In this document: piece by piece, positions 27,247-35,575 of the stretch
Numbering within the stretch: the stretch's first letter is position 1
Layout of the letters: every line of letters starts with the position of its first letter
Origin: Parasphingorhabdus halotolerans
GTDB lineage: Bacteria; Pseudomonadota; Alphaproteobacteria; Sphingomonadales; Sphingomonadaceae
Length of the DNA: 64,000 bases
Assembly (NCBI RefSeq): GCF_012516475.1
Contig: NZ_CP051217.1
Location: 2,356,001 to 2,420,000, forward strand
Direction of reading: 5' to 3'
The notes under the pieces: model-generated
Databases searched by the model: none
What the model was told of the DNA's origin: nothing
Seen by the model: the letters and a program-made list of their open reading frames with translations, nothing else
Translations under genes and position numbers: made by a program

Positions 27247-28430
27247 GTTGGCCTAGGGTAAAGCTATGCGATATCGCGAATAGCCAATATGGCTACACAG
27301 CATCGGCACAAGATGAGGCTATAGGGCCAAAATTTCTTAGAATAACTGACATCGTTCCACCATTTATTGATTGGGATAAGGTTCCGTACTGCCCAATCGA
27401 CGAAAAACTAAACGCAAAATATGCACTCAGTCCCGGCGATATCGTGGTTGCACGGACTGGCGCAACGACAGGTCATGCGAAGCTTATTAGGTCTGAACAG
27501 AATTCAGTTTTTGCGTCATACCTTGTGAGGTTTAAAGTTCATGATGACCGTCTTGAATCTGGTTTTGTTGGCCTTCTAGTGGAATCTGACCAGTATAAAA
27601 ATTTTGTTAACGGGGTGAAAGGAGGCTCCGCTCAACCAAACGCGAATGCTAAATCACTTGGCCTTTTCGAATTTGCAGTACCACCGCTTGATGTACAGAG
27701 GAGAATTGTCGAAGTTGCTATTACCTATGATGATTTGATTGAGAATAACCGGCGGCGGATTGCTTTGCTCGAAGAGGCGGCGCGGCTGCTTTACCGCGAA
27801 TGGTTTGTCCATTTCCGTTTCCCCGGACATGAACACATCAAAATCATCGACGGCGCGCCTGAGGGGTGGAAGAAAACCAAACTGATTGATTTGGTCGATT
27901 GGATAAAAGAAACTGTAAAGCCAGTGCACTTTACTGAGGGAGATGTTCACATCGGCCTTGAACATATCCCTAGGCGATCATTCACACTCGCCGACTGGGA
28001 AACTACGGAAGGCCTTGCGAGCCAGAAATTTCGCTTCAAAAAGGGGGACGTGATTTTTGGCAAAATCCGACCATATTTTCACAAAGTCGGCTTCGCAATC
28101 TGTGATGGTTTAGCGTCTTCCGATGCTTTCATCTGGCGCCCCAAAAGCCCTAAATTATGGCCGCTAGTAGTTTGCGCAACATCCAGTGATTACTTTGTCG
28201 CAGTTGCATCAAAGACCGTCAAAGAGGGTTCGAAGATGCCTCGTGCCGATTGGAGTGTTTTGTCGCAGTTTTCCATTCCTACACCACCTTCGGGCATACT
28301 AGACGACTTTAATGCGCAGATTGAACCGATCACAACGCAATGTGCTTCGCTTGCCCTTGCAAACCATGAACTCGTGAAAGCTCGCGATCTATTACTCCCG
28401 CGCCTAATGGATGGTAGAATCGAAGTATGA
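27243..28430 (+). CDS. hsdS: Type I restriction-modification specificity subunit
   Basis: The protein has 395 residues. HsdS binds the split target sequence through two target recognition domains. The first TRD covers about residues 1-160, a central conserved helix region about 160-205 (LDVQRRIVEVAITYDDLIEN, NNRRRIALLEEAARLLYREW), a second TRD about 205-365, and a final short conserved helix. TRD1 has an A/T-richer codon use than hsdM and hsdR, typical of domain exchange. ATGA overlaps join it to both hsdM (27243) and hsdR (28427), so the three subunits are translationally coupled. Confidence 0.93.
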   Translation: MSWPRVKLCDIANSQYGYTASAQDEAIGPKFLRITDIVPPFIDWDKVPYCPIDEKLNAKYALSPGDIVVARTGATTGHAKLIRSEQNSVFASYLVRFKVHDDRLESGFVGLLVESDQYKNFVNGVKGGSAQPNANAKSLGLFEFAVPPLDVQRRIVEVAITYDDLIENNRRRIALLEEAARLLYREWFVHFRFPGHEHIKIIDGAPEGWKKTKLIDLVDWIKETVKPVHFTEGDVHIGLEHIPRRSFTLADWETTEGLASQKFRFKKGDVIFGKIRPYFHKVGFAICDGLASSDAFIWRPKSPKLWPLVVCATSSDYFVAVASKTVKEGSKMPRADWSVLSQFSIPTPPSGILDDFNAQIEPITTQCASLALANHELVKARDLLLPRLMDGRIEV

Positions 28431-31400
28431 GTTATAACGAAGACACGCTGACCCAGCAGACAATGGCCGATTATCTGAGCGAACAGCTCGGTTGGGACAG
28501 CGTGTATGCGTATAATCAGGAGACATTTGGACACGAAGGCACTTTGGGCCGCAAGAGCGACCGCGATGTGCTGCTCACCCGCTATATTGGCGAGGCATTG
28601 CATCGTTATAACCCCGGCCTACCAGATGAGGCTTACACACATGCGCTGCGCCAGATTACCGATACGCTGGGCTTTCAGTCGATAGTCGCGACTAATTGCG
28701 AGAAGTATGAGCTGATCCGCGACGGCGTAACCGCCAGCTTTCATGAAGGTGGCGAGATCAAGAAAAAGCGCCTGCGCCTGTTCGATTTTGATAATCCCGA
28801 AAACAACCATTTCCTGTGTGTTCGCGAAATGTGGGTGCGCGGTGTCGCGCATCGCCGCCGCCCGGATATTATCGGCTTTGTAAATGGTTTCCCGTTGCTG
28901 TTCGTGGAGTGCAAGCGCCCCGACAAATCGCTGCGTCGCGCCTATGAAGACAATATCGCGGATTACAAAGACACCATCCCGCATATGTTCCATTTCAACG
29001 GGCTATTGATGCTGGCCAATGGCATCGAAGCAAAGATTGGTTCGATCACCGCCCGCTATGAACATTTCAGCGATTGGAAACGTTTGGCCGAAGGGGAGAA
29101 GGGCGTTGTTGCAATGGAGACGCTCTTAAAAGGCGTTTGCACCAAAGCCAATTTCCTAGACATTTTCGAAAATTTTATATTGTTTGATGAAAGCGCAGGC
29201 GGGCTGGCCAAGATTGTGGCGCGAAACCACCAATATCTTGGCGTCAACCGCGCGATGCAATCGGTGGTCGAGCGTAAAGAGCGCGACGGCAAGCTGGGCG
29301 TGTTTTGGCATACGCAGGGATCGGGCAAAAGCTATTCAATGGCGCTTTTCGCGCAAAAGGTTCGGCGCAAGCTGGGCGGTGATTTCACATTCCTGATTTT
29401 GACCGACCGGACCGACCTGGACAATCAAATCTACAAGACTTTTTCAGGTGTCGGCCTTGCCAATAATGACAAAGAAAAATGCCGGGCAGACAGCGGCGGG
29501 GAGCTGAAACAGTTGCTCGGCGAGCATAAAGCCTTTGTATTCTCCCTGATCCAGAAATTTAATAATGAGGTGAAAGAAGGCGAAGGATATTCCCAGCGCG
29601 AGAATATCATCGTGATGACCGATGAAGCGCACCGGACACAATATGGCACGCTGGCACTGAATATGCGCAACGCGCTGCCAAATGCGAGCTTCATTGGCTT
29701 TACCGGAACGCCGCTATTTACCAGCGATGAAATTACACAGAGGGTTTTCGGCGGCTATATCTCAACCTATGATTTCCAGAGGGCGATTGAGGATAAGGCG
29801 ACGCTGCCGCTCTATTATGATGCACGCGGGGACAAGCTTGGCCTGACATCAGAAGGCCTCAATGAGAAGCTCGCCAAGGCGATTGAAGAGGCCGAAATTG
29901 AAGACGCCGATGTGGCCGCAAAGCTCGAGAACGAGCTGAAACGCGAATATCATGTGGTGACAGCAGAAAAGCGGCTGCGCCATATCGCGGAAGATTTTGC
30001 ATCCCATTATTCAACCAACTGGGAAACCGGCAAGGCCATGTTTGTCGCTATCGACAAGATCACCGCGGTTCGGATGCACGATTATGTTCGCGAGGCTTGG
30101 AATGCCGAAATTGCCGAACACGAACGTCAGTTGAAAGATGCAGTCGATGAACAGGACTTGCAGGCGAGAAAACGGCAAATAGCATGGATGCAGGAAACGG
30201 CAATTGCGGTCGTAGTTAGCGATGAGCAGGGCGAGGTGGACAGATTCCGCAAATGGAACCTCGACATCATGCCGCACCGTAAGCTGATGAAGGATGGCTT
30301 TACCGTTACCGATGCAAATGGCCAGATCAAAAGGCTCGATGTCGAAACCGCTTTCAAGAAAGAAGATCACCCGTTCCGTATCGTGATTGTATGCGCAATG
30401 TGGCTGACCGGTTTTGACGTGCCTTCACTCTCAACGCTTTATCTCGATAAGCCGTTGCAGGCCCATACGCTCATGCAGGCGATTGCACGCGCCAACCGCG
30501 TGAAGGAAGGCAAGAATAATGGCCTGATTGTGGATTATTGCGGTATTCTGAAAAACTTGCGCAAGGCACTGGCTACGTTTGCAGGACACACCGGCGAGGG
30601 CGAACCCGGAGAGGGCGGCGGTGAAACCGATCCGCTGCATCCAGAAGAAGAATTGCTGGATGAACTGCGCGAAGCCATTGGGATTGTTGCCGACCAACTG
30701 CAAGCCAACGGCTTCGAACTGGCTACATTGCATGAAGCGGTTGGCATGGCGAAAAATGCGGCTTTGCTGAATGCTAAAGAGGCGGTGAATATTGATGACG
30801 AGAGCCGCAAGAAATTTGAAATTTCAGCACGAGCGGTTTTCCGAAAATATAAGGCGTGCTTGACCTTCAAAGGCGTTCAGGATTTCCGGCATGATTATGA
30901 AGCGATAGGTTTTATTTATAAGATGCTGGAGGAGGATCGCGAGAATGCTGATACTTCGGCGATTATTCAAAGCCTCAACGCTATCGTAAGCGAAGCCATT
31001 GATGTCAAAGCTGATCCAGAATCGGATGAAAAAGTCTTCGATATTTCCAAGATAAATTTTGAGCTTCTCCGCAAGGAATTTGAGAAAAGCCCGCAGAAGA
31101 AAACCGACGTCCAGAACTTGAAGGATGTGATTGCACAGCGTCTGCGAAAAATGTTGATGGAAAATCCGCTGCGAACTGACTTCCAAGAACGCTTCGATGA
31201 AATAGTGCGCGACTATAACAAGGAGAAGGACAAAAACACGATTGAAGCAACCTTTGAGGCGTTAATGCGCCTTACTGCTGAAATGCAGGAAGAGGAGCTG
31301 GAATATGTGGCGGAAGGCTTCGATACGCAGGAGCAGAAAACGATATATGATATGCTCCGCAAGCCAGAGCTTTCGAAGGGTGATATTCGAAAAATCAAGG

Positions 31401-31630
31401 CGGTGTCCGTTGAGTTGCTACAGCTTATCCAATCGCGCATGGAGCAGGTTCAAGATGTATTTGCAAAACAAAGTACCTCAGACGGTTTTCGCCAGAGCAT
31501 ATATGATTTTCTTTATGATGATAAAACTGGCCTTCCGGCCGCCAGCTACACGCCCGATGATGTCGAAATAATGGCAGATAGCATCTATGGTTTCGTAAAA
31601 ATGCAACAAGGTCAGCCAGCATACGCGTAG
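28427..31630 (+). CDS. hsdR: Type I restriction endonuclease subunit
   Basis: The protein has 1067 residues, normal for HsdR. The N-terminal nuclease has the PD-(D/E)xK pattern: RRPDIIGFVNGFPLLFVECK near residues 144-163 (D, then E-x-K). The helicase motor follows: Walker A TQGSGKSYSM near residue 296, VMTDEAHRTQYG (DEAH) near 397, and GFTGTPLFTSDE near 423. The C-terminal part is helical. With HsdM and HsdS it cuts unmodified DNA after translocation. No damage is seen. It is followed 8 bases later by an excisionase-like gene. Confidence 0.95.
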   Translation: MSYNEDTLTQQTMADYLSEQLGWDSVYAYNQETFGHEGTLGRKSDRDVLLTRYIGEALHRYNPGLPDEAYTHALRQITDTLGFQSIVATNCEKYELIRDGVTASFHEGGEIKKKRLRLFDFDNPENNHFLCVREMWVRGVAHRRRPDIIGFVNGFPLLFVECKRPDKSLRRAYEDNIADYKDTIPHMFHFNGLLMLANGIEAKIGSITARYEHFSDWKRLAEGEKGVVAMETLLKGVCTKANFLDIFENFILFDESAGGLAKIVARNHQYLGVNRAMQSVVERKERDGKLGVFWHTQGSGKSYSMALFAQKVRRKLGGDFTFLILTDRTDLDNQIYKTFSGVGLANNDKEKCRADSGGELKQLLGEHKAFVFSLIQKFNNEVKEGEGYSQRENIIVMTDEAHRTQYGTLALNMRNALPNASFIGFTGTPLFTSDEITQRVFGGYISTYDFQRAIEDKATLPLYYDARGDKLGLTSEGLNEKLAKAIEEAEIEDADVAAKLENELKREYHVVTAEKRLRHIAEDFASHYSTNWETGKAMFVAIDKITAVRMHDYVREAWNAEIAEHERQLKDAVDEQDLQARKRQIAWMQETAIAVVVSDEQGEVDRFRKWNLDIMPHRKLMKDGFTVTDANGQIKRLDVETAFKKEDHPFRIVIVCAMWLTGFDVPSLSTLYLDKPLQAHTLMQAIARANRVKEGKNNGLIVDYCGILKNLRKALATFAGHTGEGEPGEGGGETDPLHPEEELLDELREAIGIVADQLQANGFELATLHEAVGMAKNAALLNAKEAVNIDDESRKKFEISARAVFRKYKACLTFKGVQDFRHDYEAIGFIYKMLEEDRENADTSAIIQSLNAIVSEAIDVKADPESDEKVFDISKINFELLRKEFEKSPQKKTDVQNLKDVIAQRLRKMLMENPLRTDFQERFDEIVRDYNKEKDKNTIEATFEALMRLTAEMQEEELEYVAEGFDTQEQKTIYDMLRKPELSKGDIRKIKAVSVELLQLIQSRMEQVQDVFAKQSTSDGFRQSIYDFLYDDKTGLPAASYTPDDVEIMADSIYGFVKMQQGQPAYA

Positions 31631-31638
31631 GAGGCGGA

Positions 31639-31824
31639 ATGGAACCAAAGCTTGTTTCAATTACTGAGTGCTGCAAAATTCTCTCGCTTGGCCGGACAAC
31701 GGTCTACCGCTTGATTGCAGACGAACAGCTTGAGACTGTGAAAATAGGCCGAAGACGGCTTGTGCGAATGGAATCGATTAAGAATTTGATTTCTGAAGGA
31801 GCGTCTTTGACCAAGCTTCCATAA
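31639..31824 (+). CDS. Excisionase-type helix-turn-helix protein
   Basis: The protein has 61 residues, with a winged helix-turn-helix of the excisionase family: LVSITECCKILSLGRTTVYR, LIADEQLETVKIGRRRLVR. A strong ribosome binding site, AGGAGGCGG, lies at the right distance from the ATG at 31639. It follows hsdR by 8 bases, so may be transcribed with the restriction operon. Its last 47 bases are antisense to the 3' end of the integrase gene. It is the likely directionality factor for the island integrase. Confidence 0.8.
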   Translation: MEPKLVSITECCKILSLGRTTVYRLIADEQLETVKIGRRRLVRMESIKNLISEGASLTKLP

Positions 31825-32947
31825 GCTTGCGGCGCTTATCCAGCCTATCTGATCGCTGATATGCGCCCACCACACCCGCATCCACGGCATGGGCCAGTGC
31901 CGCTTCTTTAACTTCAAATGGCGTGTCAGTTTGTTCTTCGGCCCATGTTCGAAAGGTCGTTCGAAAGCCGTGAGGACGCGCCTCATAGCCTTCGCGCTTC
32001 ATAAAGGCCGACATTGCCATATCGGAAATGGGCCTGCCTCTCAAAGCTGGAAACAAGAATTCATTCTCTGATCTGGTCCGAGCGCATTCAACAACCGCCA
32101 ATGCTTCATCAGTCAATGGGACGCGGTGTTCACGACCAGTTTTTGTTCTCTCTGGCGAGAGTGTCCAAACATTGCCTTCTATTTCATCAAATGTAGCAAG
32201 CCGCACTTCACTCGTTCGCGCGGCAGTCATGATAAGGAAACGCAGGGCCAGAGCGGCGGTATGATCGATGCTACAAAGCCAATTATAGAACCTTGGCGCG
32301 TCAGCATATGGCATGGCCGGAATATGGACTGTCTTGTGGTTTTGCTTGCCGAGTAAAGCCCGTGCCTTGAGTGTTGCTTGCATATCGACATCTAAGCCAA
32401 GCGCAGCCGCATATTTTAAGGTTTGACCAATATGCCCAAGCGATTTGCGGGCCGTTTCAGCCTTTGTACGCCAGATTGGTTCGAGCGTTTTCTTGATCAA
32501 ATGTTGGTCAAGTTTTTCAATCGGCGTCGTTCCAATTTTTGGAAGGACGTATTGTTCTAATAGGCTAAGCCACCGTTTTCGGGCATTTGCGTTTTTAAGT
32601 TCAGCCTTCTTGGCTTCAAAGCAGCCTTGAGCTGCCTCAGCTAAGGTAACAACCTTTGGCGCTTCTTGTTTATGTGCCCGCGCTGCGATTGGATCAATGC
32701 CGTCGCGTAGTTGTTTACGCGCCGAAGCAGCTCTTTCGCGGGCCTCTGCAATGGATACATCAGGCCAGCGGCCTAAGCCCATTTCGCGGCGTTTGCCTTT
32801 GATGACGAGACGCAGCGTCCACTTGCCAGCAATCTTTGAACGCTTGTTAAGCCAGAGGCCCTGGCCGTCAGCATATTTACCTGCATCAAGACTTTTGGCC
32901 TTCATCTGTGAAAGTGCGTTATATAACACCAGCCCACCTTTTCGCAT
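31778..32947 (-). CDS. Tyrosine integrase of island 1
   Basis: The protein has 389 residues from the longest start; alternatives at 32929 (GTG) or 32905 (ATG, MKAKSL) also fit, since homologous sequence begins at about ALSQMKAKSLDAGKYADG. The N-terminal arm-binding domain includes GKYADGQGLWLNKR. The catalytic residues are Arg in MTAARTSEVRLATF, His/Arg in ARPHGFRTTFRTWA, His in ALAHAVDAG and the nucleophile Tyr in GAYQRSD. It faces the right attachment repeat at 33104, about 160 bases beyond its start, the normal layout for tRNA-targeting islands. Confidence 0.92.
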   Translation of the reverse strand: MRKGGLVLYNALSQMKAKSLDAGKYADGQGLWLNKRSKIAGKWTLRLVIKGKRREMGLGRWPDVSIAEARERAASARKQLRDGIDPIAARAHKQEAPKVVTLAEAAQGCFEAKKAELKNANARKRWLSLLEQYVLPKIGTTPIEKLDQHLIKKTLEPIWRTKAETARKSLGHIGQTLKYAAALGLDVDMQATLKARALLGKQNHKTVHIPAMPYADAPRFYNWLCSIDHTAALALRFLIMTAARTSEVRLATFDEIEGNVWTLSPERTKTGREHRVPLTDEALAVVECARTRSENEFLFPALRGRPISDMAMSAFMKREGYEARPHGFRTTFRTWAEEQTDTPFEVKEAALAHAVDAGVVGAYQRSDRLDKRRKLMEAWSKTLLQKSNS

Positions 32948-32987
32948 TTTGGCACTCGAACAATATAGGTCACCCTATAGCCCACCT
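32931..32987. promoter_or_regulatory. Candidate integrase arm-type sites, right end
   Basis: AGCCCACCTTTT occurs twice in direct orientation at 32931-32942 and 32979-32990, 48 bases apart, each followed within 4 bases by a GCAT/CATGC-like motif. The first overlaps the start of the integrase frame. The same AGCCCACCT core lies inside the left end at 8977. Confidence 0.45.
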
Positions 32988-33103
32988 TTTGACATGCGAA
33001 ACTGTGAAAATCAATGCTCAACTATGTTCACCTCAGATCGTTTATACCCTTATGATATAACAGGAAAATATTCGGATATGTTCAGCTATGGGAAAATTGG
33101 TGT

Positions 33104-33123
33104 GAGTCCTCTTCTGGGCACCA
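33104..33123. repeat. Right attachment repeat of island 1, left repeat of element 2
   Basis: GAGTCCTCTTCTGGGCACCA is identical to the tRNA-Leu 3' end at 8904-8923. The bases before (TGT) and after (TTAGAC) differ from those around the left copy. The integrase of a second element starts 166 bases further on, so the same repeat served two integrations in series. The rest of 32948-33288 holds no gene. Confidence 0.9.
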
Positions 33124-33214
33124 TTAGACTGTTTCTCAAAGTCCCTTAAAGCTTGATTTTCTGCTAGTTATAGAGCATTTTGTGTCTCTCAACAGCCGAG
33201 GGTGTTTCTCATCA

Positions 33215-33287
33215 TGCCCCCATAATCCGACTAATTTGGGGGCATAATTGGGGGCATGAAACGGCATAGCGAAAAGTGATGCCCCCA
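33215..33287. promoter_or_regulatory. Four TGCCCCCA/TGGGGGCA sites before integrase 2
   Basis: TGCCCCCA occurs at 33215-33222 and 33280-33287; its reverse complement TGGGGGCA occurs at 33237-33244 and 33249-33256. The last copy ends one base before the ATG at 33289. They are candidate integrase arm sites or operators for integrase autoregulation. Confidence 0.5.
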
Positions 33288-33288
33288 A

Positions 33289-34521
33289 ATGGCCCTAAAA
33301 GACACAGAAATACGCGCCTTACAGCCAAAGTTAACCCCCTTTAAAGTGGCGGACGGAAAAGGGCTGTATATTGAAGTTTTTCCTAATGGATCAAAGCTTT
33401 GGCGACTCAAATTTCGCTCTAACGGCAAAGAAAAGCGTCTGGCATTGGGTAAGTATCCCGATGTGACTTTAGCTAAGGCGCGCGCCAAATGTAATGAGGC
33501 GAGGGCCAAGATTGCAGATGGCGTCGATCCGGCAGCGGAGAAGCAACGTCTCAAAATTCAGGCCGTGCTGGATTCTGGCAATACCTTTGCAGGTGTGGCG
33601 GAAGATTATATTGAAACCAAGCTTGTGCGAGAGAGAAAAGCGCAAGGGACTTTGGTTAAGGCGCGATGGTTTCTGGAGTTGTTGACGCCCGCGATTGGTT
33701 TCCGGCCTATTGCTGAAATCGAACCAGCGGAAATATTGGCACCGCTCAAAAAGATAGAGCGTAAAGGTAATTTCGAAACTGCAAAACGTTGTCGTGCGTT
33801 TGCCAGCCGGGTATTTCGATTTGGCGTTGCTACCGCGCGTTGCAAAGCCGATCCAACGGCCTTGTTGCAAGGGGCGTTGATAGCGCCAAAGGTAACGCAC
33901 CATGCCGCGATTACCGATCCGGCCAAGGTTGGGGAGCTATTGCGGGCGATCGATAGTTATACGGGTAGTCCCATAACAAAATATGCCATGCAGATTGCCC
34001 CGCATGTTTTCGTCAGGCCGGGCGAATTGCGGCACGCGGAATGGTTGGAAATAGACGTTGATGATGCCATTTGGCACATACCAGCCGGAAAGATGAAGGC
34101 ACGGCGGCCCCATGACGTGCCGTTGACTGCGCAGGTGCTTGCGAGTTTGGCCGATATACGGGAATTGACCGGATCAGGACGTTATATATTCCCCTCACTA
34201 CAGACTCCGCTTAGGCCGATGAGTGAAAACACAATCAATGCGGCATTCAGGCGCATGGGTTACGCGCAGGATGAGTTGACAGGCCACGGCTTGAGAACGA
34301 CGGCTTCAACATTGCTCAATGAAGCCGGAAAATGGGATGATGATGTCATTGAAACGGCGCTAGCTCATAAAGATACTAACCAAATTCGCGGCACATATAA
34401 TCGAGCCAAATATTGGGATAAGCGCGTTGAAATGGCGTCATGGTGGAGTGATTATCTGGATGTTTTGCGCAAAGGTGCAGAAATACTTGATTTTCCAGCG
34501 AACGGCTCGACGGCCCCATGA
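33289..34521 (+). CDS. Tyrosine integrase of element 2
   Basis: The protein has 410 residues. The N-terminal DUF4102-type arm-binding domain starts MALKDTEIRALQPKLTPFKV, ADGKGLYIEVFPNGSKLW and LALGKYPDVTLAKARAK. The catalytic set is Arg in HVFVRPGELRHAEW, His/Arg in LTGHGLRTTASTLL, His in ALAHKDTNQIRG and Tyr in GTYNRAKYWDKR. It is a P4-like integrase of normal length, distinct from the island 1 integrase. It reads away from the attachment repeat. The stop overlaps the start of the next gene (ATGA), so the integrase and that gene are coupled. Confidence 0.93.
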   Translation: MALKDTEIRALQPKLTPFKVADGKGLYIEVFPNGSKLWRLKFRSNGKEKRLALGKYPDVTLAKARAKCNEARAKIADGVDPAAEKQRLKIQAVLDSGNTFAGVAEDYIETKLVRERKAQGTLVKARWFLELLTPAIGFRPIAEIEPAEILAPLKKIERKGNFETAKRCRAFASRVFRFGVATARCKADPTALLQGALIAPKVTHHAAITDPAKVGELLRAIDSYTGSPITKYAMQIAPHVFVRPGELRHAEWLEIDVDDAIWHIPAGKMKARRPHDVPLTAQVLASLADIRELTGSGRYIFPSLQTPLRPMSENTINAAFRRMGYAQDELTGHGLRTTASTLLNEAGKWDDDVIETALAHKDTNQIRGTYNRAKYWDKRVEMASWWSDYLDVLRKGAEILDFPANGSTAP

Positions 34522-35204
34522 ACAAAGATTCCAATCCTGATTGGCGGGATCAAACTGAATGGTTGCAAGATCTTGTGACTGAATTGGAGCAACGCATAAA
34601 AATTTATCACGCTGAACCGGACGTGGAACTGAAACGTAATAAAGCGGCGGCCTATATGGGAAGTATCGCTGGGCATTTGCAGGAAATCCCTCCGTTCAAA
34701 GGCACTGACTTGCTCGTGCCTTTTAAGGATCTCCTTATTTTCATCCATTCGCTGGAAAGCGGTAGTGGCCACCCTTGGGCAAAACCAAATAACTTTGGCG
34801 GGACAAATTCTGAAACCGTTGCCGAAACCGAAGTCCGGATTTGGATTGTCATGGGTGTTTGGTCTTTGCTTGAAGGCGGATATCGGAAAAATCAGGCTTA
34901 TAAATATATGGCAAATGCCATGACCGAATCTGGACGGACTTCAAAAGGACGACCGTTTTCGCATCGCAACGTTCAGCGATGGTGGTTAGATTATGAATAC
35001 CAGAGAGATGACCGGCTTGCGAAAGTCCAAGGGCACATTGAAAATTATTGGGCAGAAATGCCGTGTCCGCACGGTCAGTTGATGTTCAACTGCAAAAGCA
35101 ATGGGAATGGAATCCGTTGCGCCAATTGGCGGCTTGTGGCTGAAGAATTCGCAAGCAACGCGCTTAAAGTTGCTAACTTTCGAGACTGGTTCGTTTCGCG
35201 TTAG
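34518..35204 (+). CDS. Unknown protein coupled to integrase 2
   Basis: The protein has 228 residues and the family is not recognised. The N-terminus is helical and charged. The middle has GTDLLVPFKDLLIFIHSLES and a conserved-looking VWSLLEGGYRKNQAYKYMAN, then FSHRNVQRWWLDYEY, which reads like a helix-turn-helix recognition segment. The end carries CPHGQLMFNCKSNGNGIRC, a possible metal-binding or disulfide cluster. The start overlaps the integrase stop by ATGA, so it is expressed with it. Confidence 0.6.
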   Translation: MNKDSNPDWRDQTEWLQDLVTELEQRIKIYHAEPDVELKRNKAAAYMGSIAGHLQEIPPFKGTDLLVPFKDLLIFIHSLESGSGHPWAKPNNFGGTNSETVAETEVRIWIVMGVWSLLEGGYRKNQAYKYMANAMTESGRTSKGRPFSHRNVQRWWLDYEYQRDDRLAKVQGHIENYWAEMPCPHGQLMFNCKSNGNGIRCANWRLVAEEFASNALKVANFRDWFVSR

Positions 35205-35262
35205 AAAAATGAACCACTACCATGGGTTAGAGGGGTGCATCACTAACCGAAGAGAAGCAAAC

Positions 35263-35433
35263 ATGGATAGACTCATCACCATCAAAGATTTCTGCGGGCG
35301 TTATGGCATTGGCCGGTCGACCGTATATCGCGAAAATCAGGCAGGGCGTTTGCCCTTTCGCAAGATCGGACGCGCAACTCGGATTGCGGAAAGCGATGCA
35401 CTGAAATGGTTCGACCTGCTACCCGCTCGCTAA
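35263..35433 (+). CDS. AlpA-like helix-turn-helix regulator
   Basis: The protein has 56 residues from the ATG at 35263; the longer open frame upstream is not conserved in character. The winged helix-turn-helix is LITIKDFCGRYGIGRSTVYR, ENQAGRLPFRKIGRATRIAE. AGAGAAG lies a few bases before the ATG. Such genes precede replication genes in P4-type satellites and islands, which fits the Rep-like gene that follows. Confidence 0.8.
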   Translation: MDRLITIKDFCGRYGIGRSTVYRENQAGRLPFRKIGRATRIAESDALKWFDLLPAR

Positions 35434-35575
35434 TATCCCCCAGCGTCCATTTGAAACTTGCGCGGTTCGATTTGCCGATGTCCGTGCTTGTTCCAGCCGG
35501 AACACAAGCTTTCTGAATGCGTTCAACGGCTTGTGCCTGAATTGCGAAGCATCCCTATTATAGGGCGGTTATTAC

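Larger units (their letters stand above)
8904..33123. mobile_element. Genomic island 1 integrated at tRNA-Leu(CAG)
   Basis: The island is about 24.2 kb, bounded by the exact 20-base repeat. An AlpA-like regulator lies next to the left end; an excisionase-like gene and a tyrosine integrase lie next to the right end. The cargo is a defence and mobilisation set: a Gabija-like pair, a FRG gene, an adenine methyltransferase, two coupling-protein-like ATPases, a replication-relaxation protein, a serine recombinase and a type I restriction-modification operon. No full type IV secretion gene set is seen, so if mobile between cells it would be mobilisable rather than self-transmissible. The central serine recombinase suggests a composite of at least two elements. 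Confidence 0.88.
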
